From Chryseobacterium balustinum (GTDB lineage Bacteria > Bacteroidota > Bacteroidia > Flavobacteriales > Weeksellaceae), in the NCBI RefSeq assembly GCF_900168205.1, contig NZ_FUZE01000006.1:124001-188000 (forward strand): 64,000 bases of DNA, given 5' to 3'. Below are positions 43,431-52,890 of the stretch, piece after piece. Each line of letters opens with the position of its first letter. Within the stretch, counting starts at the first letter, position 1. Below the pieces are notes generated by a model. The model was not told where the DNA came from. It did not search any database and was given only the letters and a program-made list of their open reading frames with translations. Position numbers and translations under genes: made by a program.

Positions 43431-45653
43431 TTATTTTTCCCAATTAATTCTTTTTGTCTGAACATTTTGAGAATCGGTTCCCACCATAATATCGAATTTT
43501 CCAGCTTCCCAATCATAATTCAATTCATCATCATAGAATTTTAAATTTTCCGGAGTTAAGATAAAGTTGATTATTTTACTTTCTCCTTTTTTGATGAAAA
43601 CTTTTTGGAAACCTTTCAATTCTTTAACAGGTCTTACTACTTTTCCAAATAAATCTCTGATGTACAATTGCACCACTTCTTCCCCATCATAATTTCCAGT
43701 GTTTGAAATAGTTACACCAATATTTAGCATCTGATTTCCTTTAAGGTTGGTTGAGCTTATATTCATTTCAGAATATTTAAATTGAGTATAACTTAAGCCA
43801 TAACCAAACGGGAATTTAGGATCGTTATCAAGATCAATATACGCTGAAACATAATTTCTATCGGTATTATTTTTGGCAGGTCTTCCTGTATTGTAATGAT
43901 TGTAATAAACAGGAATCTGTCCTTCTGTTCTTGGGAAAGTCATTGGAAGTTTCCCACCCGGATTTACTGTCCCGAATAGAACATCTGCAATAGAATTTCC
44001 AGCTTCCGTTCCCAGCCACCAAGTGTAAACAATTGTCGAAATATTATCTGCAGCCCAATCAAAAACCAAAGGTCTTCCTGCATTGATCATTAAAACAATA
44101 GGTTTTCCAGTTTTAGCAATTTCTTTTAAAAGATCTTCCTGAACTCCCGAAAAGTGAATATTGCTTCTGCTTTTTGCTTCGCCGCTCATCGCGTGACCTT
44201 CACCTAAAGTCATAATCACAACATCTGCTTTTTTCGCCGTTTCTACAGCTTCTGCAAACATAGATTTATCCTGATCATCAACATTCGCTCCTTTTGCATA
44301 CAATAAAGAGGAATTTTTATCTAATTGATTTTTAATTCCATCAAACTGAGTGACAATCCTTTGGTTATCATCTTTAAATGAAATCGACCAAAAACCATGA
44401 TTGGCAACTGTTTCTTTTCCAAAAGGACCAATCAACGCCACAGTTTTGGTAGATTTTGAAAGCGGAAGAATATTCTTTTCATTTTTAAGTAAAACAATAC
44501 TTTTTGAACCAAATTCTCTTCCAAATTTTCTATTTTCCTGATTATTTAATTGCTGCTTTTGTCTTTTTTCATTACTAAATCTGTAAGGATCATCGAATAA
44601 TCCCATTTCAAATTTTTTAACTAAAATTCTTCTCGTTGCATCATCAATTAATTTAGAATCAACTTTTCCTTCCTGAACCAATTTTGGAAGTTCAGCCATA
44701 TAAGCACGGCTTTCCATATCCATATCTGTTCCTGCGTTAATCGCTTTTTCTGCTGCTTCCTTATTGTCTTTCGCATATCCGTGAGGAACCATTTCGCCAA
44801 TACTTCCCCAGTCTGAAACGACAAAACCTTTATAATTCCACTGATCTTTTAAAAGATTTCTTAAAATATATTTGTTTGCTGTTGCAGGAATTCCGTTAAT
44901 ATCATTAAAAGAATTCATAAACGTGGCAACACCTGCTTCTACAGCTGCTTTGAAAGGAGGTAAATAAGTTTCATGTAATTGTCTTAAACTCATGTCAACA
45001 GAATTATAATCTCTTCCGCCAACAGCCGCTCCATACGCTGCAAAATGTTTCGCACAAGCCATAATGGCGTCAAGATTTCCAAGACCTTTTCCCTGAAAAC
45101 CTTTGATTCTTGCCAAACCAATTTGCATTCCCAGATACGTATCTTCACCGGAACCTTCCATGACTCTTCCCCATCTCGGATCTCTTGCAATGTCGACCAT
45201 TGGTGCAAAAGTCCAGTGAATTCCATATGCTGAAGCTTCAGTTGCTGCAATTCGTTCTGATTTTTCAATTAATTTTAAATCCCAACTTGCCGCTTGTCCC
45301 AAATTTACCGGAAACGTTGTTCTGTACCCATGAATGACGTCCTGACCAAACAATAATGGGATCCTTAATCTAGATTTTAAAGCTAATTCCTGAAATTTTT
45401 TCGTTTCTTCTGCTCCTGCAACATTGAGCATAGAACCAACTTTTCCTTTTTTTATTTCTTCTAAAACCGTTGCAGAATTTGAGTTTTGCGGGCCCGTTGC
45501 GTATTCAAAACCGCTGTATTGAACCAACTGCCCTACTTTTTCTTCCAATGTCATTTTAGACAACAGTTCAGAAACTTTTTGATCAATTGTTTTTTGTCCA
45601 AAAACATTGAAACCGAATACTGTAAATGCTAATATGAAATATATCTTCTTCAT
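43431..45653 (-). CDS. bglX: Glycoside hydrolase family 3 beta-glucosidase (BglX type)
   Basis: An exported protein (signal MKKIYFILAFTVFGFNVFG) of 740 residues. The N-terminal barrel has EEKVGQLVQYSGF, RDPRWGRVMEGSGEDTYLG and KHFAAYGAAVGGRDYN. The catalytic nucleophile Asp is in GFVVSDWGSIGEM. The C-terminal sandwich and the FnIII-like end with EEVVQLYIRDLFGKVVRPV are complete. It releases terminal glucose from short beta-glucans in the periplasm. Size and layout equal E. coli BglX. It is the third enzyme of the glucan operon. Confidence 0.95.
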   Translation of the reverse strand: MKKIYFILAFTVFGFNVFGQKTIDQKVSELLSKMTLEEKVGQLVQYSGFEYATGPQNSNSATVLEEIKKGKVGSMLNVAGAEETKKFQELALKSRLRIPLLFGQDVIHGYRTTFPVNLGQAASWDLKLIEKSERIAATEASAYGIHWTFAPMVDIARDPRWGRVMEGSGEDTYLGMQIGLARIKGFQGKGLGNLDAIMACAKHFAAYGAAVGGRDYNSVDMSLRQLHETYLPPFKAAVEAGVATFMNSFNDINGIPATANKYILRNLLKDQWNYKGFVVSDWGSIGEMVPHGYAKDNKEAAEKAINAGTDMDMESRAYMAELPKLVQEGKVDSKLIDDATRRILVKKFEMGLFDDPYRFSNEKRQKQQLNNQENRKFGREFGSKSIVLLKNEKNILPLSKSTKTVALIGPFGKETVANHGFWSISFKDDNQRIVTQFDGIKNQLDKNSSLLYAKGANVDDQDKSMFAEAVETAKKADVVIMTLGEGHAMSGEAKSRSNIHFSGVQEDLLKEIAKTGKPIVLMINAGRPLVFDWAADNISTIVYTWWLGTEAGNSIADVLFGTVNPGGKLPMTFPRTEGQIPVYYNHYNTGRPAKNNTDRNYVSAYIDLDNDPKFPFGYGLSYTQFKYSEMNISSTNLKGNQMLNIGVTISNTGNYDGEEVVQLYIRDLFGKVVRPVKELKGFQKVFIKKGESKIINFILTPENLKFYDDELNYDWEAGKFDIMVGTDSQNVQTKRINWEK

Positions 45654-45680
45654 TTATAATTACTTTTATTTAGCTTATAA

Positions 45681-45770
45681 TTTAACGCAAAGTTCGCAAA
45701 GATTTTTTGGTAAATAATGCTTTGATTTTTAAGTTCGCAAAGGCATTCTACTTAGCAAAGATCACAAAAG
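45681..45770. repeat. Dispersed intergenic repeat (copy 2)
   Basis: TTTAACGCAAAGTTCGCAAA, GCAAAGGCATTCTACTTAGC, then AAAGATCACAAAAG. It is related block by block to 27340-27429. It lies between the GH3 and GH30 genes within the operon. Confidence 0.75.
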
Positions 45771-45800
45771 TTTTTCACTCAATATAAATTCTAGAAAATT

Positions 45801-47237
45801 CTAATTTAAAAAAATATAGGTTGCCACAGAACTTCCGGTAATTGTAACCGGAGCTGTTTTTTGATTATATTTTATATTGAAACTTTCATCCGATTTATTA
45901 TTATTCTGAACAATCAAAACCGTTTTACCTTCCGGAGTTTTAAAAGCAACCGTAGCCAAGTTTTCCGTTTGTGTAGAAGCTATTCTCTGAGAATTTGCCG
46001 GAACAAATTTTGAAGCATGAGCAATAATATAATACGCAACATTTCTTGTGAAATTTTCACTGTCTGAAACCGTAATTGCTCCTTTACATTCTGTACAACC
46101 TCCCGGTGTATGCGGTTTGTATTGAGTATCATTCGCTAAATTCCATTCTAAAGCAATTTTACTCCAGTTTCTCATCGATCCGATGACAACATTTCTGGTG
46201 TGCCAGTTTAGATCTTCATTAAAGGTACCTTTTGCACCTGTCCACTGTTCTGTAAAATAAAGATTTTTATCTGGATGCGCATCGTGAACAGTACTCAAAG
46301 CTGAAATATCACCTTCATACAAATGAAAAGCAGAACCGTCGATATATTGATTGGCTGCTGAATCATTTAAAATATTAATGGCATATTCAGGTTTATTGCA
46401 ATTGTGATCGTAAACAACGATTTTGGTTTTAATATTATTTGATTTAAAAATCGGACCTAAACTTTGCTTAATGAAATCTCTCTGCTGATCTGAAATCATC
46501 AGTAAACTTGGATTATTTCCGGGATGTAAAGGCTCGTTTTGAGGAGTCACGGCATCAATTGCAATTCCTTCTTTCTGCATTCCCTGAATATATTTTACGA
46601 AATATTTTGCGTAAACATCATAATATTCAGTTTTTAAACTTCCACCAATCGATTTACCATTGTCTTTCATCCAAACCGGAGGTGACCAAGGTGCTGCAAT
46701 GATTTTGATTTTAGGATTAATGGCTAAAATTTCTTTTAACATAGAAATTAGGTCTTTATCTCTTGCCAAACTGAATTTTGAAAGAGAAGGATCGGTTTGA
46801 CCCTCCGGTAAATCGTCATAAGAAAAAACCTCGCCATCCAAATCGGACGCACCAATGCTCAATCTTAAATAACTTATTGAAATGGAGTTCTTATCATTCC
46901 CAAAAAGTTCGTTTAAAAGTGCTTTTCTTTTTGAAGGCGAGAGACGATTGATTACTTCAACACTTCCGCCGGTCAATGTATATCCAAAACCATCAATATA
47001 TTGAAACTTTTGAGCGTCGTCAATTTCAATATTCTGAAAGTTATTAGAAGTATTTACAAAAGTTAATGCATTTTGCTGCTGTAATTTTACGCTTTCATCA
47101 CCTTTTGTCATCCAGATTTGAACTTTATTTTCTGTATTTGCTACAGATTTACACGAAGATAAAGGCAAAAGTACCACACCACTAAATAGCAGTGCAGTAC
47201 TTTTTAAAAAGAAACTATATGAATTTTTGTTTAACAT
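45801..47237 (-). CDS. Glycoside hydrolase family 30 lipoprotein
   Basis: Lipoprotein with lipobox PLSSC. The GH30 barrel has FQYIDGFGYTLTGGSVEVI, IAAPWSPPVWMKDNGK, acid/base Glu in AVTPQNEPLHPGNNP, and nucleophile Glu in LYFTEQWTGAKGTF. 478 residues. The gene starts 3 nt after the SusD stop, so it is likely the first enzyme encoded after the SusCD pair and displayed at the cell surface, where it would make the first cuts. It differs clearly from the other GH30 at 40864, so the two probably have different cleavage patterns. Confidence 0.93.
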   Translation of the reverse strand: MLNKNSYSFFLKSTALLFSGVVLLPLSSCKSVANTENKVQIWMTKGDESVKLQQQNALTFVNTSNNFQNIEIDDAQKFQYIDGFGYTLTGGSVEVINRLSPSKRKALLNELFGNDKNSISISYLRLSIGASDLDGEVFSYDDLPEGQTDPSLSKFSLARDKDLISMLKEILAINPKIKIIAAPWSPPVWMKDNGKSIGGSLKTEYYDVYAKYFVKYIQGMQKEGIAIDAVTPQNEPLHPGNNPSLLMISDQQRDFIKQSLGPIFKSNNIKTKIVVYDHNCNKPEYAINILNDSAANQYIDGSAFHLYEGDISALSTVHDAHPDKNLYFTEQWTGAKGTFNEDLNWHTRNVVIGSMRNWSKIALEWNLANDTQYKPHTPGGCTECKGAITVSDSENFTRNVAYYIIAHASKFVPANSQRIASTQTENLATVAFKTPEGKTVLIVQNNNKSDESFNIKYNQKTAPVTITGSSVATYIFLN

Positions 47238-47239
47238 AT

Positions 47240-48703
47240 TTAATATCCAGGATTTTGAGTTAAATTCGGATTATTATCCAATTGAGTTTGTGGAATTGGC
47301 CACAATAATCTGTTTTGATTTAAATTATTTACGTAAGGTAAAAGATTTCCATTGGCATCTCTTTGCTGTGAAAGTATAGAAATTGCTTTTCCAGTTCTTT
47401 TTAAATCAAACCATCGGTGACCTTCGAATGCTAATTCTAGCTTTCTTTCTTTTAGAATTTTATTAATTCCGTCTTCTGTATTGGCAATGGTGATAGGAGT
47501 TAAACTTGAATTAGCTCTTGCTCTTACCTGATTAACTAAAGTTGCTGCATCTGCAAAATTTCCTTGACGAACTAAAGCTTCAGCTCTGATTAACAATAAA
47601 TCAGCATACCTCATTACGTAGAAATTCTGATGCCCTGTAGTGAGTCTCATTTTATACATAAAAGGGAAATTATTGCTTTGCCAGAAATTATCTGACCAGC
47701 TCACCGTAGTCGGTGAAAACCAAATGCTTGAATTTTTTCTTACATTATCACCTTCCGTGTTAAAAGTGTTTACAATGTCGTAAGAAGGAGTATTGAATTT
47801 TTTCCAATCTGTGCCAAAAAACATAGAAGATCCCCATGCCCAAAGATTTCCTGCATTTCCGTTAGATTCGAAAATAGATTCTGCATTAGCTTCGTGATTT
47901 CCATCAAAAAGTTGATCGTAAACAGGAAGTAACGAATATCCTTGTCCCATTAACTGAGTTGTATAATCAATTACTTTTGCATAGTCAGGATTTGGCTTTG
48001 TTGCATAAACTTTTGCCAATAAAGATAATGCTAAACCTCTTGTTGCTCTATATTTATTTGAACTTGCAGGCGCGTTTGCTAGAGCTCCTTCTAAATCTGC
48101 AATAATTTGAGCATATACTTCATTTACTGGTTTTCTTGTTGGGTAAATCTGATCATAAACTTCATCAAAATTTTCATCATTTACTCCAATTACAGCTTTT
48201 GTAACCAAAGGAAAATCTCCCCAGAGCTGTACTCCATGGAAATTATACATTGCCCGCATAATCGCAGCTTCAGATTTCATTTCTGATTTTCGAGTGCTTG
48301 TAAGTACTGGATCTGGAATATTATCTACATAATTTAATATTTTATTACAGTTATTGATAAATGTAAATAAGTAATTCCAATCTCTGTTGACATTCGAGTT
48401 CGTAGCAATAATTCTATACTCATCAATTTGAAAATTTTGAACATTATCACTTCCGGCATGAGCAATTTCGGTTTGGGCATCTCCATTGAAGAAATAATCC
48501 AGTTGCCAATATTCATTCCCTAAATCTACATAGATAGCTGTCATTAAACTTTCAGCCTCTCCAGCCGTGGTGTAGGGTGCATCGGTAAGTGGGATAATCT
48601 TATCAGTAATTGGCTCAGTATCTAGATAATCACTACAAGAGGTAATTCCTAATGTTAAAGTAGTACCAAGCAAAAAATAATATATTGTTTTATTGAATTT
48701 CAT
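47240..48703 (-). CDS. SusD/RagB-family glycan-binding lipoprotein
   Basis: Lipoprotein signal with lipobox GITSC, then an outer-surface SusD-like protein of 487 residues. The family features are EAAIMRAMYNFHGVQLWGDFP (TPR-like helical part), YADLLLIRAEALVRQGNFADA, and the end KERKLELAFEGHRWFDLKRTGK followed by LWPIPQTQLDNNPNLTQNPG. It sits as a lid on the SusC channel and delivers oligosaccharides. It is read with SusC, 11 nt upstream. Confidence 0.96.
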   Translation of the reverse strand: MKFNKTIYYFLLGTTLTLGITSCSDYLDTEPITDKIIPLTDAPYTTAGEAESLMTAIYVDLGNEYWQLDYFFNGDAQTEIAHAGSDNVQNFQIDEYRIIATNSNVNRDWNYLFTFINNCNKILNYVDNIPDPVLTSTRKSEMKSEAAIMRAMYNFHGVQLWGDFPLVTKAVIGVNDENFDEVYDQIYPTRKPVNEVYAQIIADLEGALANAPASSNKYRATRGLALSLLAKVYATKPNPDYAKVIDYTTQLMGQGYSLLPVYDQLFDGNHEANAESIFESNGNAGNLWAWGSSMFFGTDWKKFNTPSYDIVNTFNTEGDNVRKNSSIWFSPTTVSWSDNFWQSNNFPFMYKMRLTTGHQNFYVMRYADLLLIRAEALVRQGNFADAATLVNQVRARANSSLTPITIANTEDGINKILKERKLELAFEGHRWFDLKRTGKAISILSQQRDANGNLLPYVNNLNQNRLLWPIPQTQLDNNPNLTQNPGY

Positions 48704-48714
48704 AAGAGTTTAAA

Positions 48715-51504
48715 TTAAAAGTTAGCTTTAAGACCGAAAATAAATGTTCTCACCTGAGGATAAGTTCCGTAATCTACCCCCGAAACACCAGGAGTTGTAT
48801 TAAATGCATTCACTTCAGGATCGAAGCCTGTGTAATCTGTCCAAGTCAAAAGATTTTGACCAGTTACATATAAATTAATTTTACTCACCCCTTTGAATGG
48901 GCTCAAGAAATTGTAACCTAATGTGGCGCTTTTAATTTTAAGGAATGAACCATCTTCTACAAATCGGTCAGAAGCATATTGTGAGTTTACAGAATTAGCT
49001 CTTGGAGTATTTGTAATTTGTCCCGGAGTTGTCCATCGGTCTAAAACTACAGTAGATTGATTTTTAAAATCATTCATCATTTCCAAGTCAAATCTTGAAG
49101 CGTTATAGATTTCTCCGCCATAAGACCCTGTGATCAATACATCTAAATACCAGTTTTTATATGAAAAATTATTACTAAAACCAAAAGTGAAGTCAGGATT
49201 TGGATTTCCGATAATTGTTCTGTCATTTGGATCAAAAATACCATTTCCATTATTGTCTTTATAAACCAAATCACCAGTTTGAGAATCAACATGGCTCACC
49301 TGATATCCATAGAATGAACTGATTGGCTGACCTGGTGTAAATCTTGCTAAATAGGATCCAACCGTTTCTATATAAGCTTTATCAAGATTAGGCTGATATT
49401 TTAAGCTGTTAATTTGATTTTTAGTAAAAGAAATGTTAAAGTTTGTATTCCAAGTGAACTCTCCCTTAAAGTTTTGAGTATTTAACCCCAATTCTAAACC
49501 TTTATTTTCCATACTTCCAACATTTTTAAGGATGTTTGGAACTGTAGGTCCCATATAAATTGGAATAATCAAATTATCTGTTTTTCTTTGGTAAGCATCT
49601 ACACTTAACTTTATTCTATTGTTAAGAAAACCAAAATCTATTCCCACATTGGTATCGCTAGTGACCTCCCAGCTCAAATCTGCACTGTTCCATTGATGCC
49701 AATAAGGTGTTCCTGAAGGACCAAGTTGTGTCATTCTCTCCAAATTTAAATGAGAATATGGAGGAATTCCCGATATATTACCTGTTTGTCCCCATCCTCC
49801 TCTAAGTTTTAATTCTGAGAAAATTCTGTTGTCTGCCATGAAATCTTCATTAGAAACTGTCCATGCACCAGAAACTCCCGGGAAGAATCCCCATCTATTA
49901 CCTGGTGCTAGTGATGAGCTTCCGTTATATCTGAAAACACCCATGATGGTATATTTATTATTATAAGTATACAATGCTCTTCCAAAGAGCGATAAATCTC
50001 TTGAATGTTCTTTTACAAGAGTTTCACGTTTATTATCGATTGCAGTATTATAATCAAAAGCTATTGTTCCATCAGTAAAATTATTTCCTGAAAAATTATG
50101 CCATGAGTTTCTTTTTTCATGAGCCTGAAAACCTCCCAACAATGATAAATCGTGCGATCCGGATTTTAAAGTGTAAGTTAAAGTATTTTCGAAGTTCATA
50201 TCCTGATAAGTTGATAAATATTTACCACCGATACCTTTTTGTTGCCTTCCGTAGCTCGTTTGATAACCATCTGTGAATTGGTCATTTGTACTTTCAATTA
50301 AATCGAATGAAACCGTTGGTTTCCAAACTAAATTTTTAAGTAGATTTACTTCCAATCCTAAATTGCTCATGAAACGATTTGTCTGAGTTTCATTCTTTCT
50401 GGATTGATATGCCACCGGATTTTCCCACGAAGATTGAAAAGGATTTAAAGCAAATTGACCATCTTTAGAACCATCAATATAATTACCCGAAGAATCTCTA
50501 TCTCTTATAGCAAGCTGACTACCATAAATAGGAAGAAAAGAAGGCGTATTTAAAGCACTTAGAATGACTCCTCCTCTAGAAGTACCTAAATTGTCATTGG
50601 TATTTTTTAGAGTAGTATTGATATAATTAAAATTACCAGTTAATTTCAACCAGTCTGTAATTTTAGCATCCAAATTCATCTTTGCAGAGATTCTGTCAAA
50701 TCTTGCAGGATTAATAATTCCATCGATTCCCTGGTAACCTAATGCTGTATAAGCTTTTACTTTTTCGTTACCAAAAGAATAATTGACGTTATAATTTTGA
50801 TCAAAACCAGTTCTAAAAACTTCGTCTTTCCAGTTAGTGTTGATGCCCGCATATTTAGGACTGTTAATTGTTGGCAGATAATTTGTACCACCATTGGAAG
50901 CAATGTCCCCCATCAAAGCTTTGTACTGATCTAAATTTAAAACATCAATATTGTTTACCGTTTTAGACATTCCCCAATATGCATTGAATGCCAATTGCGG
51001 TTTATTGGCTTTTCCTCTCTTTGTTGTAACAATCACAACTCCCGAAGAACCATTGATCCCGTAAATTGCAGCAGAAGTAGCATCTTTCAGGATCGTCATA
51101 TCTGTAATATCATCAGGATTAATTCCACTAATATCAAACGTTTGAATTCCGTCTACTACATACAATGGGTTTACACTAGATGAAATTGAATTATTTCCTC
51201 TGATTTTCACGTCAATTGCTGCTCCAGGTTTACCAGAAGACTGTATCACATTTACACCTGCGGCATTTCCCTGCAGAGCCTGCCCTACATTATAAATAGG
51301 TCTGTCGTCAAATGTTTCAGATTTTACGGTAGATACCGCACTCGTAAGGTTTGATTTTTTTACTGAACCATAACCAATAACTACTACTTCCTCGATCTTC
51401 TGCTCTTTTGAAACAGTATCGCGCGGCGTAGTCTGTGCATTGAAATTTGCCGTAAAATAAAGTGCGGCAATAATCCCTAAGCTTCTTGATATTTTTACAT
51501 TCAT
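48715..51504 (-). CDS. SusC/RagA-family TonB-dependent outer-membrane transporter
   Basis: A signal peptide is followed by a TonB-box-like region (KIEEVVVIGYGSVKKSNLTS) and the plug with NVGQALQGNAAGVNVIQSSG, then the SusC marker NPLYVVDGIQ. The 22-strand barrel runs to the aromatic C-terminal end VRTFIFGLKANF. At 929 residues it is on the short side; no N-terminal carboxypeptidase-like (DUF4480/CarboxypepD) domain is present. It imports beta-glucan oligosaccharides across the outer membrane with TonB energy. First gene of the operon, with a palindromic site 21 nt before its ATG. Confidence 0.95.
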   Translation of the reverse strand: MNVKISRSLGIIAALYFTANFNAQTTPRDTVSKEQKIEEVVVIGYGSVKKSNLTSAVSTVKSETFDDRPIYNVGQALQGNAAGVNVIQSSGKPGAAIDVKIRGNNSISSSVNPLYVVDGIQTFDISGINPDDITDMTILKDATSAAIYGINGSSGVVIVTTKRGKANKPQLAFNAYWGMSKTVNNIDVLNLDQYKALMGDIASNGGTNYLPTINSPKYAGINTNWKDEVFRTGFDQNYNVNYSFGNEKVKAYTALGYQGIDGIINPARFDRISAKMNLDAKITDWLKLTGNFNYINTTLKNTNDNLGTSRGGVILSALNTPSFLPIYGSQLAIRDRDSSGNYIDGSKDGQFALNPFQSSWENPVAYQSRKNETQTNRFMSNLGLEVNLLKNLVWKPTVSFDLIESTNDQFTDGYQTSYGRQQKGIGGKYLSTYQDMNFENTLTYTLKSGSHDLSLLGGFQAHEKRNSWHNFSGNNFTDGTIAFDYNTAIDNKRETLVKEHSRDLSLFGRALYTYNNKYTIMGVFRYNGSSSLAPGNRWGFFPGVSGAWTVSNEDFMADNRIFSELKLRGGWGQTGNISGIPPYSHLNLERMTQLGPSGTPYWHQWNSADLSWEVTSDTNVGIDFGFLNNRIKLSVDAYQRKTDNLIIPIYMGPTVPNILKNVGSMENKGLELGLNTQNFKGEFTWNTNFNISFTKNQINSLKYQPNLDKAYIETVGSYLARFTPGQPISSFYGYQVSHVDSQTGDLVYKDNNGNGIFDPNDRTIIGNPNPDFTFGFSNNFSYKNWYLDVLITGSYGGEIYNASRFDLEMMNDFKNQSTVVLDRWTTPGQITNTPRANSVNSQYASDRFVEDGSFLKIKSATLGYNFLSPFKGVSKINLYVTGQNLLTWTDYTGFDPEVNAFNTTPGVSGVDYGTYPQVRTFIFGLKANF

Positions 51505-51524
51505 ATACAGTTAAGTTTTTTAAT

Positions 51525-51537
51525 TCTCAAATTGAGA
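51525..51537. promoter_or_regulatory. Candidate operator, perfect palindrome (susC side)
   Basis: TCTCAA-A-TTGAGA, a 13-nt perfect palindrome 21 nt upstream of the susC ATG and downstream of a TATATTTT (-7-like) on the minus strand. It would overlap the transcription start. The site at 51653 matches at 11 of 13 positions. Confidence 0.6.
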
Positions 51538-51652
51538 CAATAAAAATATATTTTTTTTTCCATTAATTAACATTTATTTAATAATTATTTTAATATTTCC
51601 AGTATTTTTGGGCAATCAAAGGCTGTTAATTTTTAATAAATACTTGATTATT

Positions 51653-51665
51653 TGTTAAATTGAGA
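51653..51665. promoter_or_regulatory. Candidate operator, second copy (MFS side)
   Basis: TGTTAA-A-TTGAGA, 11 of 13 identical to 51525-51537. AAATTGAGAC is common to both. It lies 19 nt before the MFS gene ATG and overlaps a TTATTTG (-7-like). Confidence 0.55.
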
Positions 51666-51683
51666 CTAATATAAATTCCCAAA

Positions 51684-52868
51684 ATGACCGCTAAGCAACC
51701 AAATATTTCACTTCCGCTGAAACTTACTTTCCTTGTTTTTTCAATGGTTTTAAATTGTATGGGGATTGTTATTCTTCAGCTTTCTGAACAGAAAATCACC
51801 TATGATAAGCTTGGTTTTTTAGAGTCATTCAAAGATTTACCGATTGCAATATTCTCACTTTTTGCAGTTAATTTTATCAGCAGATTTGGAACAAAAAAAT
51901 CATTGATATTTGCTTTGATGCTTGTAGGAACATGTTCGCTGTTTTTACCGTTTGTTGAAGTATTTTGGTTTTTCAAATTATGGTTTGCGATCATCGGGAC
52001 CTGTTTTGCGATAGGGAAAATATGTGTTTACGGTATTATCCGGAATAATATGACCGAAGAAAAGTCATTAGCTAAAACTATGAATAGCGTTGAAGCTTCT
52101 TTTATGATCGGGATTTTTACAGTTAATACCGGTTTTGGATGGTTGATTTCCAGCCAATTTGGTGAATATTGGAAGTTTGGTTTTATGTCTATTTCTCTGA
52201 TTTCTTTTTTTACCGTTTATCTTTTTTCGAAAATTAAAATTGCTGAACCGGAAAACAAAAGCACGAGAATCTTCCCTGATTTATCCGGATTTGGAAAAAC
52301 AACTTTTATTCTTTTTTTTGCAGTAAGTTTTTTTATTATTTTTATTGAGCAAAGTTTTAATTCCTGGCTTCCTGCATTTTACAAAGATCATTTAAAAGTT
52401 AATTCTTTCTTTGCGCTTCAGGCATCCTCGTTTTTGGCGCTTTTTTCTTACACGGGTAGAACGATTACATCAAAGATTATTCAGCGATTTCCGCTATCAA
52501 AATATTTTATGATTTGTGTAATGATGATTATATTTTTGTTGGTTATTATTTCAGGGATTCAGTTTTATTTTAGCGAAAATGCGAAGATTTTATTATTCCT
52601 TTTTCCAATTATCGGTTTGTTTCTCGCACCGCTATATCCGGTGATTAACTCGAAAATGATTGCAAAAATTGACAAGGATAAAATCAATGCTTTTACTTCT
52701 TTAATAGTAAGTGTATCTTCAATAAGCAGCTCAATCAATTCGATTTCAATTTCAATATTATTTAAAAATCAGATGCTTACCTATTATTCTCTGTATATTC
52801 TGGGAGCTGTAATTATGGTTTCTGTTTTAGCATATTCTTATTTTAAACTTAGCTCTAATAAAATTTAA
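51684..52868 (+). CDS. MFS sugar transporter
   Basis: The 394-residue protein has 12 predicted membrane helices. The early loop reads SRFGTKKSLIFALM, a variant of the MFS motif between helices 2 and 3, and the central loop lies after KIKIAEPENKS. It resembles the FucP/glucose-type sugar:H+ symporters. It is divergent from susC and would carry the released glucose or gentiobiose from the periplasm into the cell. It is followed after 22 nt by the Nudix regulator gene, so the two are probably one transcript. Confidence 0.85.
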   Translation: MTAKQPNISLPLKLTFLVFSMVLNCMGIVILQLSEQKITYDKLGFLESFKDLPIAIFSLFAVNFISRFGTKKSLIFALMLVGTCSLFLPFVEVFWFFKLWFAIIGTCFAIGKICVYGIIRNNMTEEKSLAKTMNSVEASFMIGIFTVNTGFGWLISSQFGEYWKFGFMSISLISFFTVYLFSKIKIAEPENKSTRIFPDLSGFGKTTFILFFAVSFFIIFIEQSFNSWLPAFYKDHLKVNSFFALQASSFLALFSYTGRTITSKIIQRFPLSKYFMICVMMIIFLLVIISGIQFYFSENAKILLFLFPIIGLFLAPLYPVINSKMIAKIDKDKINAFTSLIVSVSSISSSINSISISILFKNQMLTYYSLYILGAVIMVSVLAYSYFKLSSNKI

Positions 52869-52890
52869 AAAATAATTTTATTTTTACCGC

